From Betaproteobacteria bacterium (lineage in GTDB: Bacteria; Pseudomonadota; Gammaproteobacteria; Burkholderiales; Burkholderiaceae_E), in NCBI GenBank assembly GCA_016868095.1, contig VGHV01000044.1:1-11678 (forward strand): DNA of 11,678 bases. Direction: 5' to 3'. A model generated the notes under the pieces. It did not search any database, was not told the DNA's origin, and saw nothing but the letters and a program-made list of their open reading frames with translations. This document shows, piece after piece, positions 1 to 6,539 of this stretch. Both the position numbers and the translations under genes were made by a program. Numbering within the stretch: position 1 is the stretch's first letter; each line of letters opens with the position of its first letter.

Positions 1-535
1 CCCAGGGCTCATTCGGCGCAGGCAATAATTCGGTCAAAAGGAGATACCACATCAAAAGCTGAAGCAGTACCGGAACATTGCGAAAAAACTCCACATAAAC
101 CTGGCAAAGCGCTCTAAGAAGCATATTTCGCGAAAAACGACCGATACCGACAGCAGTGCCAATAAGCGTGGAAAGCAAAATACCGAGTAAGGCCACTCGG
201 ATCGTGTTACTCAGACCAACAAGGATCGCTTTCCAGTAGGGATTGCCTGAGTCGTAGGCGAGCATGGTCTCGCCAATATCAAATCCAGCAGGTTGCAGTA
301 GAAAGCCATAACCGCTCTGAATACCACGAAGCCGCATATTTTCAGACGTGTTATGGACAAGATAAACAGCAACTGCTATCAATAATAGAATAAGGATCGC
401 TTGGAAAAGCTTGGAGCGAAAAGCCTGACTTTGCAAAGACCATGACGACACGGGAGGCGGCGCTGACCGTGCGGCGATCATCTCTGAGGCTGCACGTGAC
501 GACCGCACAACCCGGCCCTGAAGCTTGGAATCCAT
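1..535 (-). CDS. aapQ: General L-amino acid ABC transporter permease AapQ (N-terminal part, cut by window edge)
   Basis: This is an inner-membrane permease of the HisM/HisQ class. With AapM and the ATPase AapP it would import amino acids delivered by AapJ. The first 178 codons are visible and the frame is still open at base 1. A cytoplasmic N-terminus of about 43 residues is followed by a hydrophobic segment (about 44-60), then a HNT motif (61-63), a periplasmic stretch with SGYGFLLQPAGFD (74-86), and a second membrane segment (about 108-132). The run YVEFFRNVPVLLQL (147-160) is the conserved permease signature of polar amino-acid transporters. It lies directly downstream of aapJ, as in the classic aapJQMP order, so aapM and aapP are expected beyond the left edge. 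The ATG at 535 is the first start after an in-frame stop but has no clear Shine-Dalgarno sequence. The family call is confident; the exact start is less so. Confidence 0.9.
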   Translation of the reverse strand, partial: MDSKLQGRVVRSSRAASEMIAARSAPPPVSSWSLQSQAFRSKLFQAILILLLIAVAVYLVHNTSENMRLRGIQSGYGFLLQPAGFDIGETMLAYDSGNPYWKAILVGLSNTIRVALLGILLSTLIGTAVGIGRFSRNMLLRALCQVYVEFFRNVPVLLQLLMWYLLLTELLPAPNEPW

Positions 536-582
536 ACTAATGTAATAGCACTGTTAAACAGAAGCAGCCATTGCCGGGCCTG

Positions 583-620
583 TCAAAGCTAGCCGCCCTG
601 TAAGAGCGGGCTAGCCTTGA
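583..620 (-). promoter_or_regulatory. Stem-loop between aapJ and aapQ
   Basis: An inverted repeat fills the middle of the 103-base aapJ-aapQ gap. The arms are TCAA-x-GCTAGCC (583-594) and GGCTAGC-x-TTGA (609-620): 11 base pairs with one A/C mismatch, around a 14-base loop. On the transcribed (minus) strand it is followed by a C-rich sequence, not a U-run, so it is not a standard intrinsic terminator. In many ABC operons a hairpin after the binding-protein gene protects that upstream mRNA and lowers permease expression; that role is inferred here from position. Confidence 0.5.
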
Positions 621-638
621 GGCAACCGATAAGGCTAC

Positions 639-1667
639 TTAGCGCAGTGGTGGGGCGTATTGAAGACCGCCTTTGCTCCAGAGATTATTTAGACCCCGTG
701 GCAATTTGATCGTGGACTTCGCGCCAACATTACGATCGAACATCTCACCGTAGTTGCCGACGGCCTTCACTGCACGTGCAGCCCATTCCTTATCAAGACC
801 GAGCAACTTGCCCATATCCTCAGAGGTACCAAGCAGACGCTGAATCGGTGGTTCGGTGCTCGACTTCATTTGATCGACATTTGCTTGTGTCACACCATAC
901 TCTTCGGCTTCAAGCAGAGCATTAAAGGTCCACTTAATGATCGTGAAGAATTCCTCATCACCGCGACGAACCGAAGGACCTAGTGGCTCTTTGGAAATCA
1001 AATCGGGGAGAATCGTGTGCTCCTCTGGGTTCTTAGCCTCTTTGGACCTAATGCCGGCCAAACCTGATGCGTCGGTCGTGTAAGCCTGGCAACGACCCGA
1101 GAAGTACGCGGCGTTGGCAGCCTCTAGCTTTTCGAATACGACAGGCTTGAGGTTCAAATTATTTGACTTCGAAAAGTCGGTCAGATTTTTTTCAGTGGTC
1201 GTTCCTGACTGAACGCATACGGTTGCGCCTTTGAGGCCTTTAGCCGAATTAACCTTCGTTTTAGCGGGAACCATAAAGCCCTGGCCGTCATAGTAGGTCA
1301 CGCCGGTAAACAACATCCCAAGCGATGCATCCCGGGTGAGTGTCCAAGTCGTGTTGCGGGAAAGTACATCAACCTCGCCAGCCTGTAAGGCTGCAAATCG
1401 TTGTTGAGCGGTAAGTGGTACGAATTTGACCTTGCTTGCATCGCCAAGTACGGCGGCCGCAACAGCCTTACATACATCCACATCGAGTCCAGCCCAATTC
1501 CCCTGGCTATCTGCCTGCGAAAACCCGGGCAAACCGGTACTCACGCCACAAATCAATTGACCACGCTGCTTGACCGCGTCAAGGGTCTTACCGGCATAGG
1601 CAACACCGGAGAAAACGGCCATCGAGCCAATTGCCAGGGCCGCTACGCCTGCTTTCACTTGCTTCAT
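639..1667 (-). CDS. aapJ: General L-amino acid ABC transporter, periplasmic binding protein AapJ
   Basis: This is a solute-binding protein (SBP_bac_3 family) that captures L-amino acids in the periplasm for the AapQMP transporter. The mature protein shows the usual order: GQLICGVSTGLPGFS (36-50), NWAGLDVDVCKAVA (57-70), VDVLSRNTTWTLTRD (99-113), CVQSGTTTE (151-159), EPLGPSVRRGDEEF (227-240) and a C-terminal GLNNLW...GGLQYAPPLR block typical of AapJ. Residues 1-25 form a Sec signal peptide ending AYA. Cysteines at 40, 66, 151 and 193 could form disulfides. The length (342 aa) is normal for the family. I chose the ATG at 1667 over an in-frame ATG at 1682 because GGGAGAG (1674-1680) lies 6 nt upstream of the former and overlaps the latter. 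It is the first gene of the aap operon in this window; no convincing promoter is visible in 1668-1765. Confidence 0.95.
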   Translation of the reverse strand: MKQVKAGVAALAIGSMAVFSGVAYAGKTLDAVKQRGQLICGVSTGLPGFSQADSQGNWAGLDVDVCKAVAAAVLGDASKVKFVPLTAQQRFAALQAGEVDVLSRNTTWTLTRDASLGMLFTGVTYYDGQGFMVPAKTKVNSAKGLKGATVCVQSGTTTEKNLTDFSKSNNLNLKPVVFEKLEAANAAYFSGRCQAYTTDASGLAGIRSKEAKNPEEHTILPDLISKEPLGPSVRRGDEEFFTIIKWTFNALLEAEEYGVTQANVDQMKSSTEPPIQRLLGTSEDMGKLLGLDKEWAARAVKAVGNYGEMFDRNVGAKSTIKLPRGLNNLWSKGGLQYAPPLR

Positions 1668-1765
1668 GTACAACTCTCCCATTGATAGAGTGGATTAAGA
1701 CGGGCCAAGGGACGCGTCCATGCCGCGCAATGTAACAAACCTGTCGCGACTCGTGGCGCTTTTCC

Positions 1766-3058
1766 CTAGATCTTTTCGCTAAAAGAAGCGTTAGCCATCG
1801 CCGCACTCACCCCGCGTTGCATATCGACCCTCGACAAAAGCCCGAGTGCGATCAAGAAAAACAAACCAACAAAGCCCAATGCCAGTCGCTGTTGACCCTC
1901 GGTCAGCCATACAATCAAGCCATAGAACACTGGCCCAAGAATCGCCGACAGCCGCAAGGCAAAACCCCAAAGGGCGAAAACCTCCGACTGGCGGCCAAGC
2001 GGTGCCAGTTGTGCGACCATCGCCCTGCCGGCAGACTGACTCGAACCCATATTTAAGCCTGCAAGGCTAGCGGCAATCCAAAACGCCTCTCTGCTCTGCC
2101 CCAAAACCGCGATCGCGACCATCAGCATCCACGATAGCAAGGTGATGGCAAGCGCCCGGCGATCCCCGATGCGGTCTTGAATCCTGCCGAAAAAGAAGGC
2201 GCCGAGCGCTGCTGCAATATTGACGAGAAACACGAGCATCATGGTTTCAGTCTGCTGAAAACCCATCACTTGTTCGGCATAAACCGCTGCCAGGGTGATC
2301 ACCACAAAGATCCCCGCCTGGTAAGCCACGCAACAAAACAATAAGCGCCTCAAATCGATAAGCTTGGCGGTGCGATGCCATGAACTGCGAAGACGCAGCC
2401 ACCCCCCTTCCCAGCCTCGCTCGCCAGAGCACAACGCGGCGTGAGGTCGCTCTTTCAATACGGCAAGTGCAGGAAGACTGACCCCCACATAGACCATTGC
2501 GACTATCCAAAGCGTGACGGGTACAAACTCAGAGGCGCTCTGACCCTGAGCCTTCGCCTGTAGGACCCATGCCAGTGAAAGCCCGAGTGTGAGCATGCCC
2601 CCGAGATAGCCAAAACTCCACCCCCAACCAGACACCCTGCCATAGGACTGCGGCCGAGCAAGTTCACGCAAGAAGGCGGCGGTAAAGGTCTCGCAAAGAT
2701 TAAACCCAAGGCTCGACAGCGCCACCAAACCGACAGCCAGCCAAATCATTGAGGCGTCTACAAAGGCCAAGGCAGCAGTTGCCAGACCGCAAAGTAAGCT
2801 TGCCCAGCGAATCATGCGCCGCTTTCCGCCGACCCTGTCGGCCCACATACCAAGCGCTGGTAGTACAAGCATCGTAAGCAGCGAGGCTGCTGAAACCGTC
2901 AGTGTCCACAACAGCGTCGCCCAACTTGCCGCACCTGCAATCACGCCGACAAAATACGCAGAGTACACTGCAGTCAGGATCACAGTGGTGTAGCCCGAAT
3001 TCGCAAAATCAAGGAAGGCCCAGGCCAATACCTCGCGCGGCGAAACGCCCTCGCGCAA
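1766..3058 (-). CDS. MFS transporter of the Atg22/UMF1-like type
   Basis: This is a twelve-helix major facilitator membrane protein of unknown substrate. The opening EVLAWAFLDFANSGYTT (9-25, counted from the TTG) resembles the WALYDFANSAF-type start of the Atg22-like (UMF1) family. Cytoplasmic-loop signatures occur in both halves: GMWADRVGGKRR (70-81) and GRIQDRIGDRR (291-301). A charged loop at about 202-235 separates the two six-helix halves, and the length of 430 residues fits the family. The coordinates use the TTG at 3058, which has no good Shine-Dalgarno sequence. An in-frame CTG at 3088 sits 7 nt after AAGGAG (3096-3101) and would add ten residues; I consider it at least as likely. The gene follows the GlcG/HbpS-like gene closely and probably shares its transcript. 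The substrate cannot be read from the sequence. Confidence 0.85.
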   Translation of the reverse strand: MREGVSPREVLAWAFLDFANSGYTTVILTAVYSAYFVGVIAGAASWATLLWTLTVSAASLLTMLVLPALGMWADRVGGKRRMIRWASLLCGLATAALAFVDASMIWLAVGLVALSSLGFNLCETFTAAFLRELARPQSYGRVSGWGWSFGYLGGMLTLGLSLAWVLQAKAQGQSASEFVPVTLWIVAMVYVGVSLPALAVLKERPHAALCSGERGWEGGWLRLRSSWHRTAKLIDLRRLLFCCVAYQAGIFVVITLAAVYAEQVMGFQQTETMMLVFLVNIAAALGAFFFGRIQDRIGDRRALAITLLSWMLMVAIAVLGQSREAFWIAASLAGLNMGSSQSAGRAMVAQLAPLGRQSEVFALWGFALRLSAILGPVFYGLIVWLTEGQQRLALGFVGLFFLIALGLLSRVDMQRGVSAAMANASFSEKI

Positions 3059-3095
3059 ATGCTGTCGGACTGAACTGCTCAGACCCAGTTTGAGT

Positions 3096-3101
3096 CTCCT
3101 T
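3096..3101 (-). promoter_or_regulatory. Shine-Dalgarno AAGGAG overlapping the upstream stop codon
   Basis: On the minus strand the string TAAGGAGACTCAAACTG joins the TAA stop of the GlcG/HbpS-like gene (3100-3102) to a strong AAGGAG. Seven bases then separate it from an in-frame CTG (3086-3088) of the MFS gene. The nearest conventional start, TTG at 3058, is about 37 nt away, too far for this site to serve. This site therefore bears on the true MFS start and suggests translational coupling. Confidence 0.6.
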
Positions 3102-3501
3102 ATAGTGCTGCTATACCCGCCTTCGCAATTTCAGCATCTTCGGTCGATTTCACGCCAGAGACCCCGATAGCGCCAATACAATAGCCGTCAACCGTGATGG
3201 GAACCCCGCCTTCGAGCATGCCTTCAAGAACCGGTGCCGATAAGAAACTGACTCGGCCGGCGTTGATCATCTCTTCGTAGCCCTTCGACTCGCGCCTCCC
3301 CAGGGCTGCAGTCTTGGCCTTGGCAACGCAAATCTCGGCTGAAATCGGCGCTGCGCGATCGAGCCGTTGAAGCCAAAGCAAGTGACCCCCATCGTCGACG
3401 ATGGCAAAAGCGACTACCCAGCCCTGCGCGCTTGCAAGCGCTTCACATGCGCCTGCTATCCGTTTAAGGTCCGAAAGCTCCAAAACCCGCTTGCTCAACA
3501 T
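3100..3501 (-). CDS. GlcG/HbpS family protein (DUF336)
   Basis: This is a small cytoplasmic-looking protein of 133 residues covering the whole GlcG/HbpS (DUF336) fold. Recognisable blocks are MLSKRVLELSDLKRI (1-15), IVDDGGHLLWLQRLD (34-48), AKAKTAALGR (60-69), GGVPI (98-102) and GAIGVSG followed by EDAEIAKAG (110-129). Family members have been linked to haem binding (HbpS), the glycolate locus (GlcG) and corrinoid-related PduO C-terminal domains; many have no assigned activity, so none is claimed here. No signal peptide is visible. The ATG at 3501 is preferred to the in-frame ATG at 3516 because GAGGA (3510-3514) lies 8 nt upstream of it and overlaps the other. It lies between prpE and the MFS gene on the same strand, giving a probable three-gene unit. 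Confidence 0.85.
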   Translation of the reverse strand: MLSKRVLELSDLKRIAGACEALASAQGWVVAFAIVDDGGHLLWLQRLDRAAPISAEICVAKAKTAALGRRESKGYEEMINAGRVSFLSAPVLEGMLEGGVPITVDGYCIGAIGVSGVKSTEDAEIAKAGIAAL

Positions 3502-3518
3502 ATCCGCTGTCCTCATTC

Positions 3519-3559
3519 AAAAAGCGGCTATTGTTACACCAAGAAACTTCTAACGCTTT
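3519..3559 (-). terminator. Weak terminator-like or attenuator hairpin between prpE and the GlcG/HbpS-like gene
   Basis: On the minus strand AAAGCG (3554-3559) can pair with CGCTTT (3521-3526) across a 27-base loop, and the right arm runs straight into five T residues (3519-3523). A short inner pairing GTTA/TAAC could form in competition. The stem is short and the loop long, so this is at best a leaky terminator that might lower expression of the two genes after prpE. Confidence 0.25.
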
Positions 3560-3562
3560 CCG

Positions 3563-5458
3563 CTAAGTTTTAAGACAGTGAAGTACCTGTTCGAGTGCGG
3601 AAGGGTCTTCGATCGTGGTCAGGTCACCAGGATCGCGACCTTCACACAAGGCTTGGATCGACCGTCGGAGCACTTTTCCGGACCGAGTTTTCGGCAGGAC
3701 AGTCACGAAGTAAACCCGAGAAGGCCTAGCCACCGCACCAAGTTGCTGATCGACGGTCTTCATCACCTGCCCTTCAAGCGCAAGTCTTGCTTGCGCATCA
3801 TCTGCTAGCGATGCATCCTTGAGAACTGCGAAAGCAACCGCGACTTGCCCTTTGAGTTGATCGGCCACACCGACCACGGCGCACTCAGCAATCGAAGTAT
3901 GCGAGTTGATCGATTCCTCGATCTCTCGCGTACCGAGGCGGTGACCGGCAACGTTGATCACATCATCGGTACGACCCAAAATAAAGTAATAGCCGTCGTC
4001 ATCTTTAACCCCCCAATCGAAGGTCGAATAGGCCATCACCCCAGGTATTGATTCAAAGTAGGTGCTGCGAAAGCGATCATCATCGCCCCAAACCGTCTGC
4101 AGGCATCCTGGGGGCAAAGGAGGGAGAATCGCTACCACGCCCTTTTCGTGGGGACCGACCTCCTTGCCGGTACTCTCATTCAAAAGGCGCACGTTATAAC
4201 CATACATGGGCAGGCCCGGGCTACCAAACTTCGTCGCCAAACCAGGTTCAACTCCCTTGGCCACCGTGAGAATCGGCCAACCCGTCTCTGTCTGCCAATA
4301 GTTATCGATAATTGGAACGCCAAGTCCCTCAGCAATCCAGCGCGCCGTAGGCTCATCAAGTGGCTCACCCGCTAAGAATAAAGCTCGTAACGATGAGGTG
4401 TCGTAACGACTCAGCAGGGCTGGATCTTGCTTTTTGAGCACACGAACTGCCGTGGGGGCCGAAAACATGACCGTTGGTTTGTAGCGCTCGACAAGCTGCC
4501 AAAAAATACCCCCATCGGGTCGCAGGGGTGTGCCTTCGTAGAGAATCGTGAACATGCCCGCAATAAGCGGCGCGTAAACAATGTAGGAATGCCCGACAAC
4601 CCAGCCGATGTCACTGGTGCAAAAATAGCCCTCGCCAGGTTTACCCGGAAAAATGTGCCTCATCGACGCTGCCAGTGCGACTGCATAGCCCCCCACATCG
4701 CGCTGTACGCCTTTGGGCTTTCCGGTCGTGCCGGATGTATAAAGGATATAGCTTGGCTCATTGGATTCGAGCCAGGCCACCTCGACCACCTCGTCAAGAT
4801 GTTGCTCGCGCAGTTGGGTGTAGTCCAAATCGCGATGCTCAATAAGGCGCATCGGTGCAAGCTTTCGGTCAAAAAGAATCACATGATCGGGCTTGTGATG
4901 CGAAAGCTCGATTGCTTCGTCTAGCAGCCCTTTGTAAGGAACAACTTTTCCCGCTCGTGAACCAGCGTCGGCACTCACAATCACCTTAGGCCTCGCATCG
5001 TCAATACGCGAAGCCAGCGAGTGTGACGCGAAGCCTCCAAATACAACTGAGTGAATTGCTCCAAGCCTTGCACATGCAAGCATTGAAAAAACCGCCTCGG
5101 GAATCATGGGCATATAGATGAGGACCCGGTCGCCCCTCCCTACGCCCTGCGCCTTAAGCATCGCTGCAACCGTGCAAACCTCACGCAGCATCGCCCGATA
5201 GCTGTAGCTGTGCTCTTGCTGGGTTTCGGTCGATACGAAAACAAGGGCTGCTTGATCGCCCCGTTCGTCGATATGCCGATCGAGCGCGTTGTAACAAAGA
5301 TTAGTACGGCCCCCGACAAACCAGCGATTGATCGGCGCATCCGAGTCGTCTAATACCCTATCGAAAGGCTTGTACCAGCTGATCAGATTGGCTTGTTCTC
5401 CCCAAAACCCCTCGGGATCTTCAAGTGAATGACGATGAAACTCAGCATAGCTTTTCAT
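3563..5458 (-). CDS. prpE: Propionyl-CoA synthetase (propionate--CoA ligase)
   Basis: This cytoplasmic acyl-CoA synthetase activates propionate with ATP and CoA to propionyl-CoA, the entry step of the 2-methylcitrate cycle. Its 631 residues match the usual length of about 630. In order: the acetyl-CoA-synthetase N-terminal region with FWGEQANLISWYKPFDRVLD (18-37), the phosphate loop YTSGTTGKPKG (240-250), the aromatic motif YWQTETG (387-393), the hinge GRTDDVINVAGHRLGTREIE (495-514), and the C-terminal TRSGK (591-595). K595 is the adenylation lysine that acyltransferases modify in related enzymes. The YSTFDWGVKDDDGYYFILG block (477-495) favours PrpE over acetyl-CoA synthetase. The start at 5458 has GGAGG (5467-5471) 8 nt upstream. 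Readable frame continues 75 codons further, but that stretch looks non-native. No prpB, prpC, prpD or prpR is visible; it heads a unit with a GlcG/HbpS-like gene and an MFS transporter. Confidence 0.95.
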   Translation of the reverse strand: MKSYAEFHRHSLEDPEGFWGEQANLISWYKPFDRVLDDSDAPINRWFVGGRTNLCYNALDRHIDERGDQAALVFVSTETQQEHSYSYRAMLREVCTVAAMLKAQGVGRGDRVLIYMPMIPEAVFSMLACARLGAIHSVVFGGFASHSLASRIDDARPKVIVSADAGSRAGKVVPYKGLLDEAIELSHHKPDHVILFDRKLAPMRLIEHRDLDYTQLREQHLDEVVEVAWLESNEPSYILYTSGTTGKPKGVQRDVGGYAVALAASMRHIFPGKPGEGYFCTSDIGWVVGHSYIVYAPLIAGMFTILYEGTPLRPDGGIFWQLVERYKPTVMFSAPTAVRVLKKQDPALLSRYDTSSLRALFLAGEPLDEPTARWIAEGLGVPIIDNYWQTETGWPILTVAKGVEPGLATKFGSPGLPMYGYNVRLLNESTGKEVGPHEKGVVAILPPLPPGCLQTVWGDDDRFRSTYFESIPGVMAYSTFDWGVKDDDGYYFILGRTDDVINVAGHRLGTREIEESINSHTSIAECAVVGVADQLKGQVAVAFAVLKDASLADDAQARLALEGQVMKTVDQQLGAVARPSRVYFVTVLPKTRSGKVLRRSIQALCEGRDPGDLTTIEDPSALEQVLHCLKT

Positions 5459-5590
5459 GGGCATGACCTCCGCATTATCGATCGGGCTTATTATGACGCT
5501 GCAACTGACAATTGGCTGACTCGCTGCTTGCAGCACATCAACGACAGCATCCAAGCGATTGAAAGCATGTGAATTTATTGCCATAAAGCT

Positions 5591-5626
5591 TTGACAGCAG
5601 GGACTTATTGCCTTAGCCTGCGCGCA
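5591..5626 (+). promoter_or_regulatory. Candidate sigma-70 promoter of the NlpC/P60 gene, giving a leaderless start
   Basis: A perfect -35 box TTGACA (5591-5596) is followed, after exactly 17 bases, by TAGCCT (5614-5619; three of six consensus bases). Six bases later comes the A of the ATG at 5626. Transcription would therefore begin at or next to the start codon. This agrees with the absence of a Shine-Dalgarno sequence in the usual window. The weak -10 box is the main doubt. Confidence 0.45.
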
Positions 5627-6531
5627 TGTTGGAAAAAACAGCGCACCGAGCACTGCGATTTGTCCTGGGCATTTTGTTTGCATGGGTCTTGCAAATGCCC
5701 TCGGTCGTGCATGCTCAAGTTAACAACGCCTGGGAGGCTTCGTCCGCGGAGAACGTGAGCCTACCGGCTGAGGTCATCGTTCGGGCACTGTCCCTGATGG
5801 GTATCACTTATCGTTGGGGTGGAAACATCCCAGAGACTGGTATGGACTGCAGCGGCTTCGTTCGTCATGTGTTTCACGAGGCAGCCGGTCTTGTATTGCC
5901 GCGCAAGAGCGAGGATATGAGCCGAGCGGCGACCTCGATCGGCAAAGAGCATTTGCTGCCGGGTGATTTGGTCTTTTTCAACACCCAGCGACGAGGCTTT
6001 TCGCATGTCGGGATTTATTTGGGTGATGACAAATTTGTCCACGCACCCGCTAAAGGCAAATCGATTCGCATCGATTCAATGGATGATCGCTATTGGGTCA
6101 GACGTTTTGACGGTGCACGCCGCGTCATGGGTGACTTACCCAACCAGGATCCTGCGGCGCTCGATCAGCTTATCGATCGAACCTTGGCTCGGATTGGCGT
6201 ACCGCTTCAAGAACTTGATCGTTCCGCTTCATCCCAAGCCATTAACAGTGCCTCTGCAAGCTCCATGTTTGGCGGTGGCAGTCAGTGGCGCAGACAGGCT
6301 GCAGCAGCGCAAGCCTTCATCGACGAGCAACGCCAAGAATTACCCGGCAATGCCGTAGCCACTGCGGACAGTCGCTCGCTATCAAGCCCTGTGGCGAGGG
6401 TGTCACTTGCTCCTGCTGCCCAGCAGCAATCTTCCAAGGCCAAACCAAGGCCTAACCAGAGCAAGTCAGCAAGCAAGGCCAACCAACGGAAAGCCAAATC
6501 GCCTCAAAAGCCCAAGTCAACGCGCGCTTAA
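5626..6531 (+). CDS. Secreted NlpC/P60 (C40) peptidoglycan endopeptidase with basic C-terminal tail
   Basis: This is probably a periplasmic or envelope cysteine peptidase that cleaves peptide cross-bridges or stems of peptidoglycan. Residues 1-30 form a signal peptide ending VVHA. The catalytic domain covers about 48-170. It includes YRWGGNIPETGMDCSGFV (62-79) with nucleophile Cys75, LPGDLVFF (111-118), SHVGIYLG with His127 (126-133), and FVHAP with His139 as the third catalytic position. Nothing in the catalytic core is missing. Residues 171-260 show no domain I recognise. Residues from about 260 to 301 are a Lys/Ser/Gln/Ala/Pro-rich, strongly basic tail without hydrophobic residues, likely disordered and able to bind anionic wall polymer or nucleic acid (inference). 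The gene is divergent from prpE and converges on the patatin gene, with 8 nt between their stops. The specific bond cleaved cannot be told from the sequence. Confidence 0.9.
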   Translation: MLEKTAHRALRFVLGILFAWVLQMPSVVHAQVNNAWEASSAENVSLPAEVIVRALSLMGITYRWGGNIPETGMDCSGFVRHVFHEAAGLVLPRKSEDMSRAATSIGKEHLLPGDLVFFNTQRRGFSHVGIYLGDDKFVHAPAKGKSIRIDSMDDRYWVRRFDGARRVMGDLPNQDPAALDQLIDRTLARIGVPLQELDRSASSQAINSASASSMFGGGSQWRRQAAAAQAFIDEQRQELPGNAVATADSRSLSSPVARVSLAPAAQQQSSKAKPRPNQSKSASKANQRKAKSPQKPKSTRA

Positions 6532-6539
6532 GTCGAAAT

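Noticed and set aside
551..561. CTGTTAAACAG near-palindrome upstream of aapQ
   Set aside because: Five-base arms in an AT-rich spot are easily due to chance, and there is no second copy or promoter to make it an operator.
1668..1765. Promoter for the aap operon
   Set aside because: An aap promoter would be expected here, but no hexamer pair with acceptable spacing stands out (for example TTGGCC and TATCAA are only 15 apart).
4427..4924. Plus-strand 165-codon frame opposite prpE
   Set aside because: It lies inside conserved PrpE catalytic sequence on the other strand and has no recognisable motif; it is a reading-frame shadow.
5459..5683. 75-codon in-frame extension upstream of prpE
   Set aside because: It would run antisense into the NlpC/P60 gene, has a non-native composition, and prpE already has a perfect GGAGG 8 nt before the ATG at 5458, giving the normal family length.
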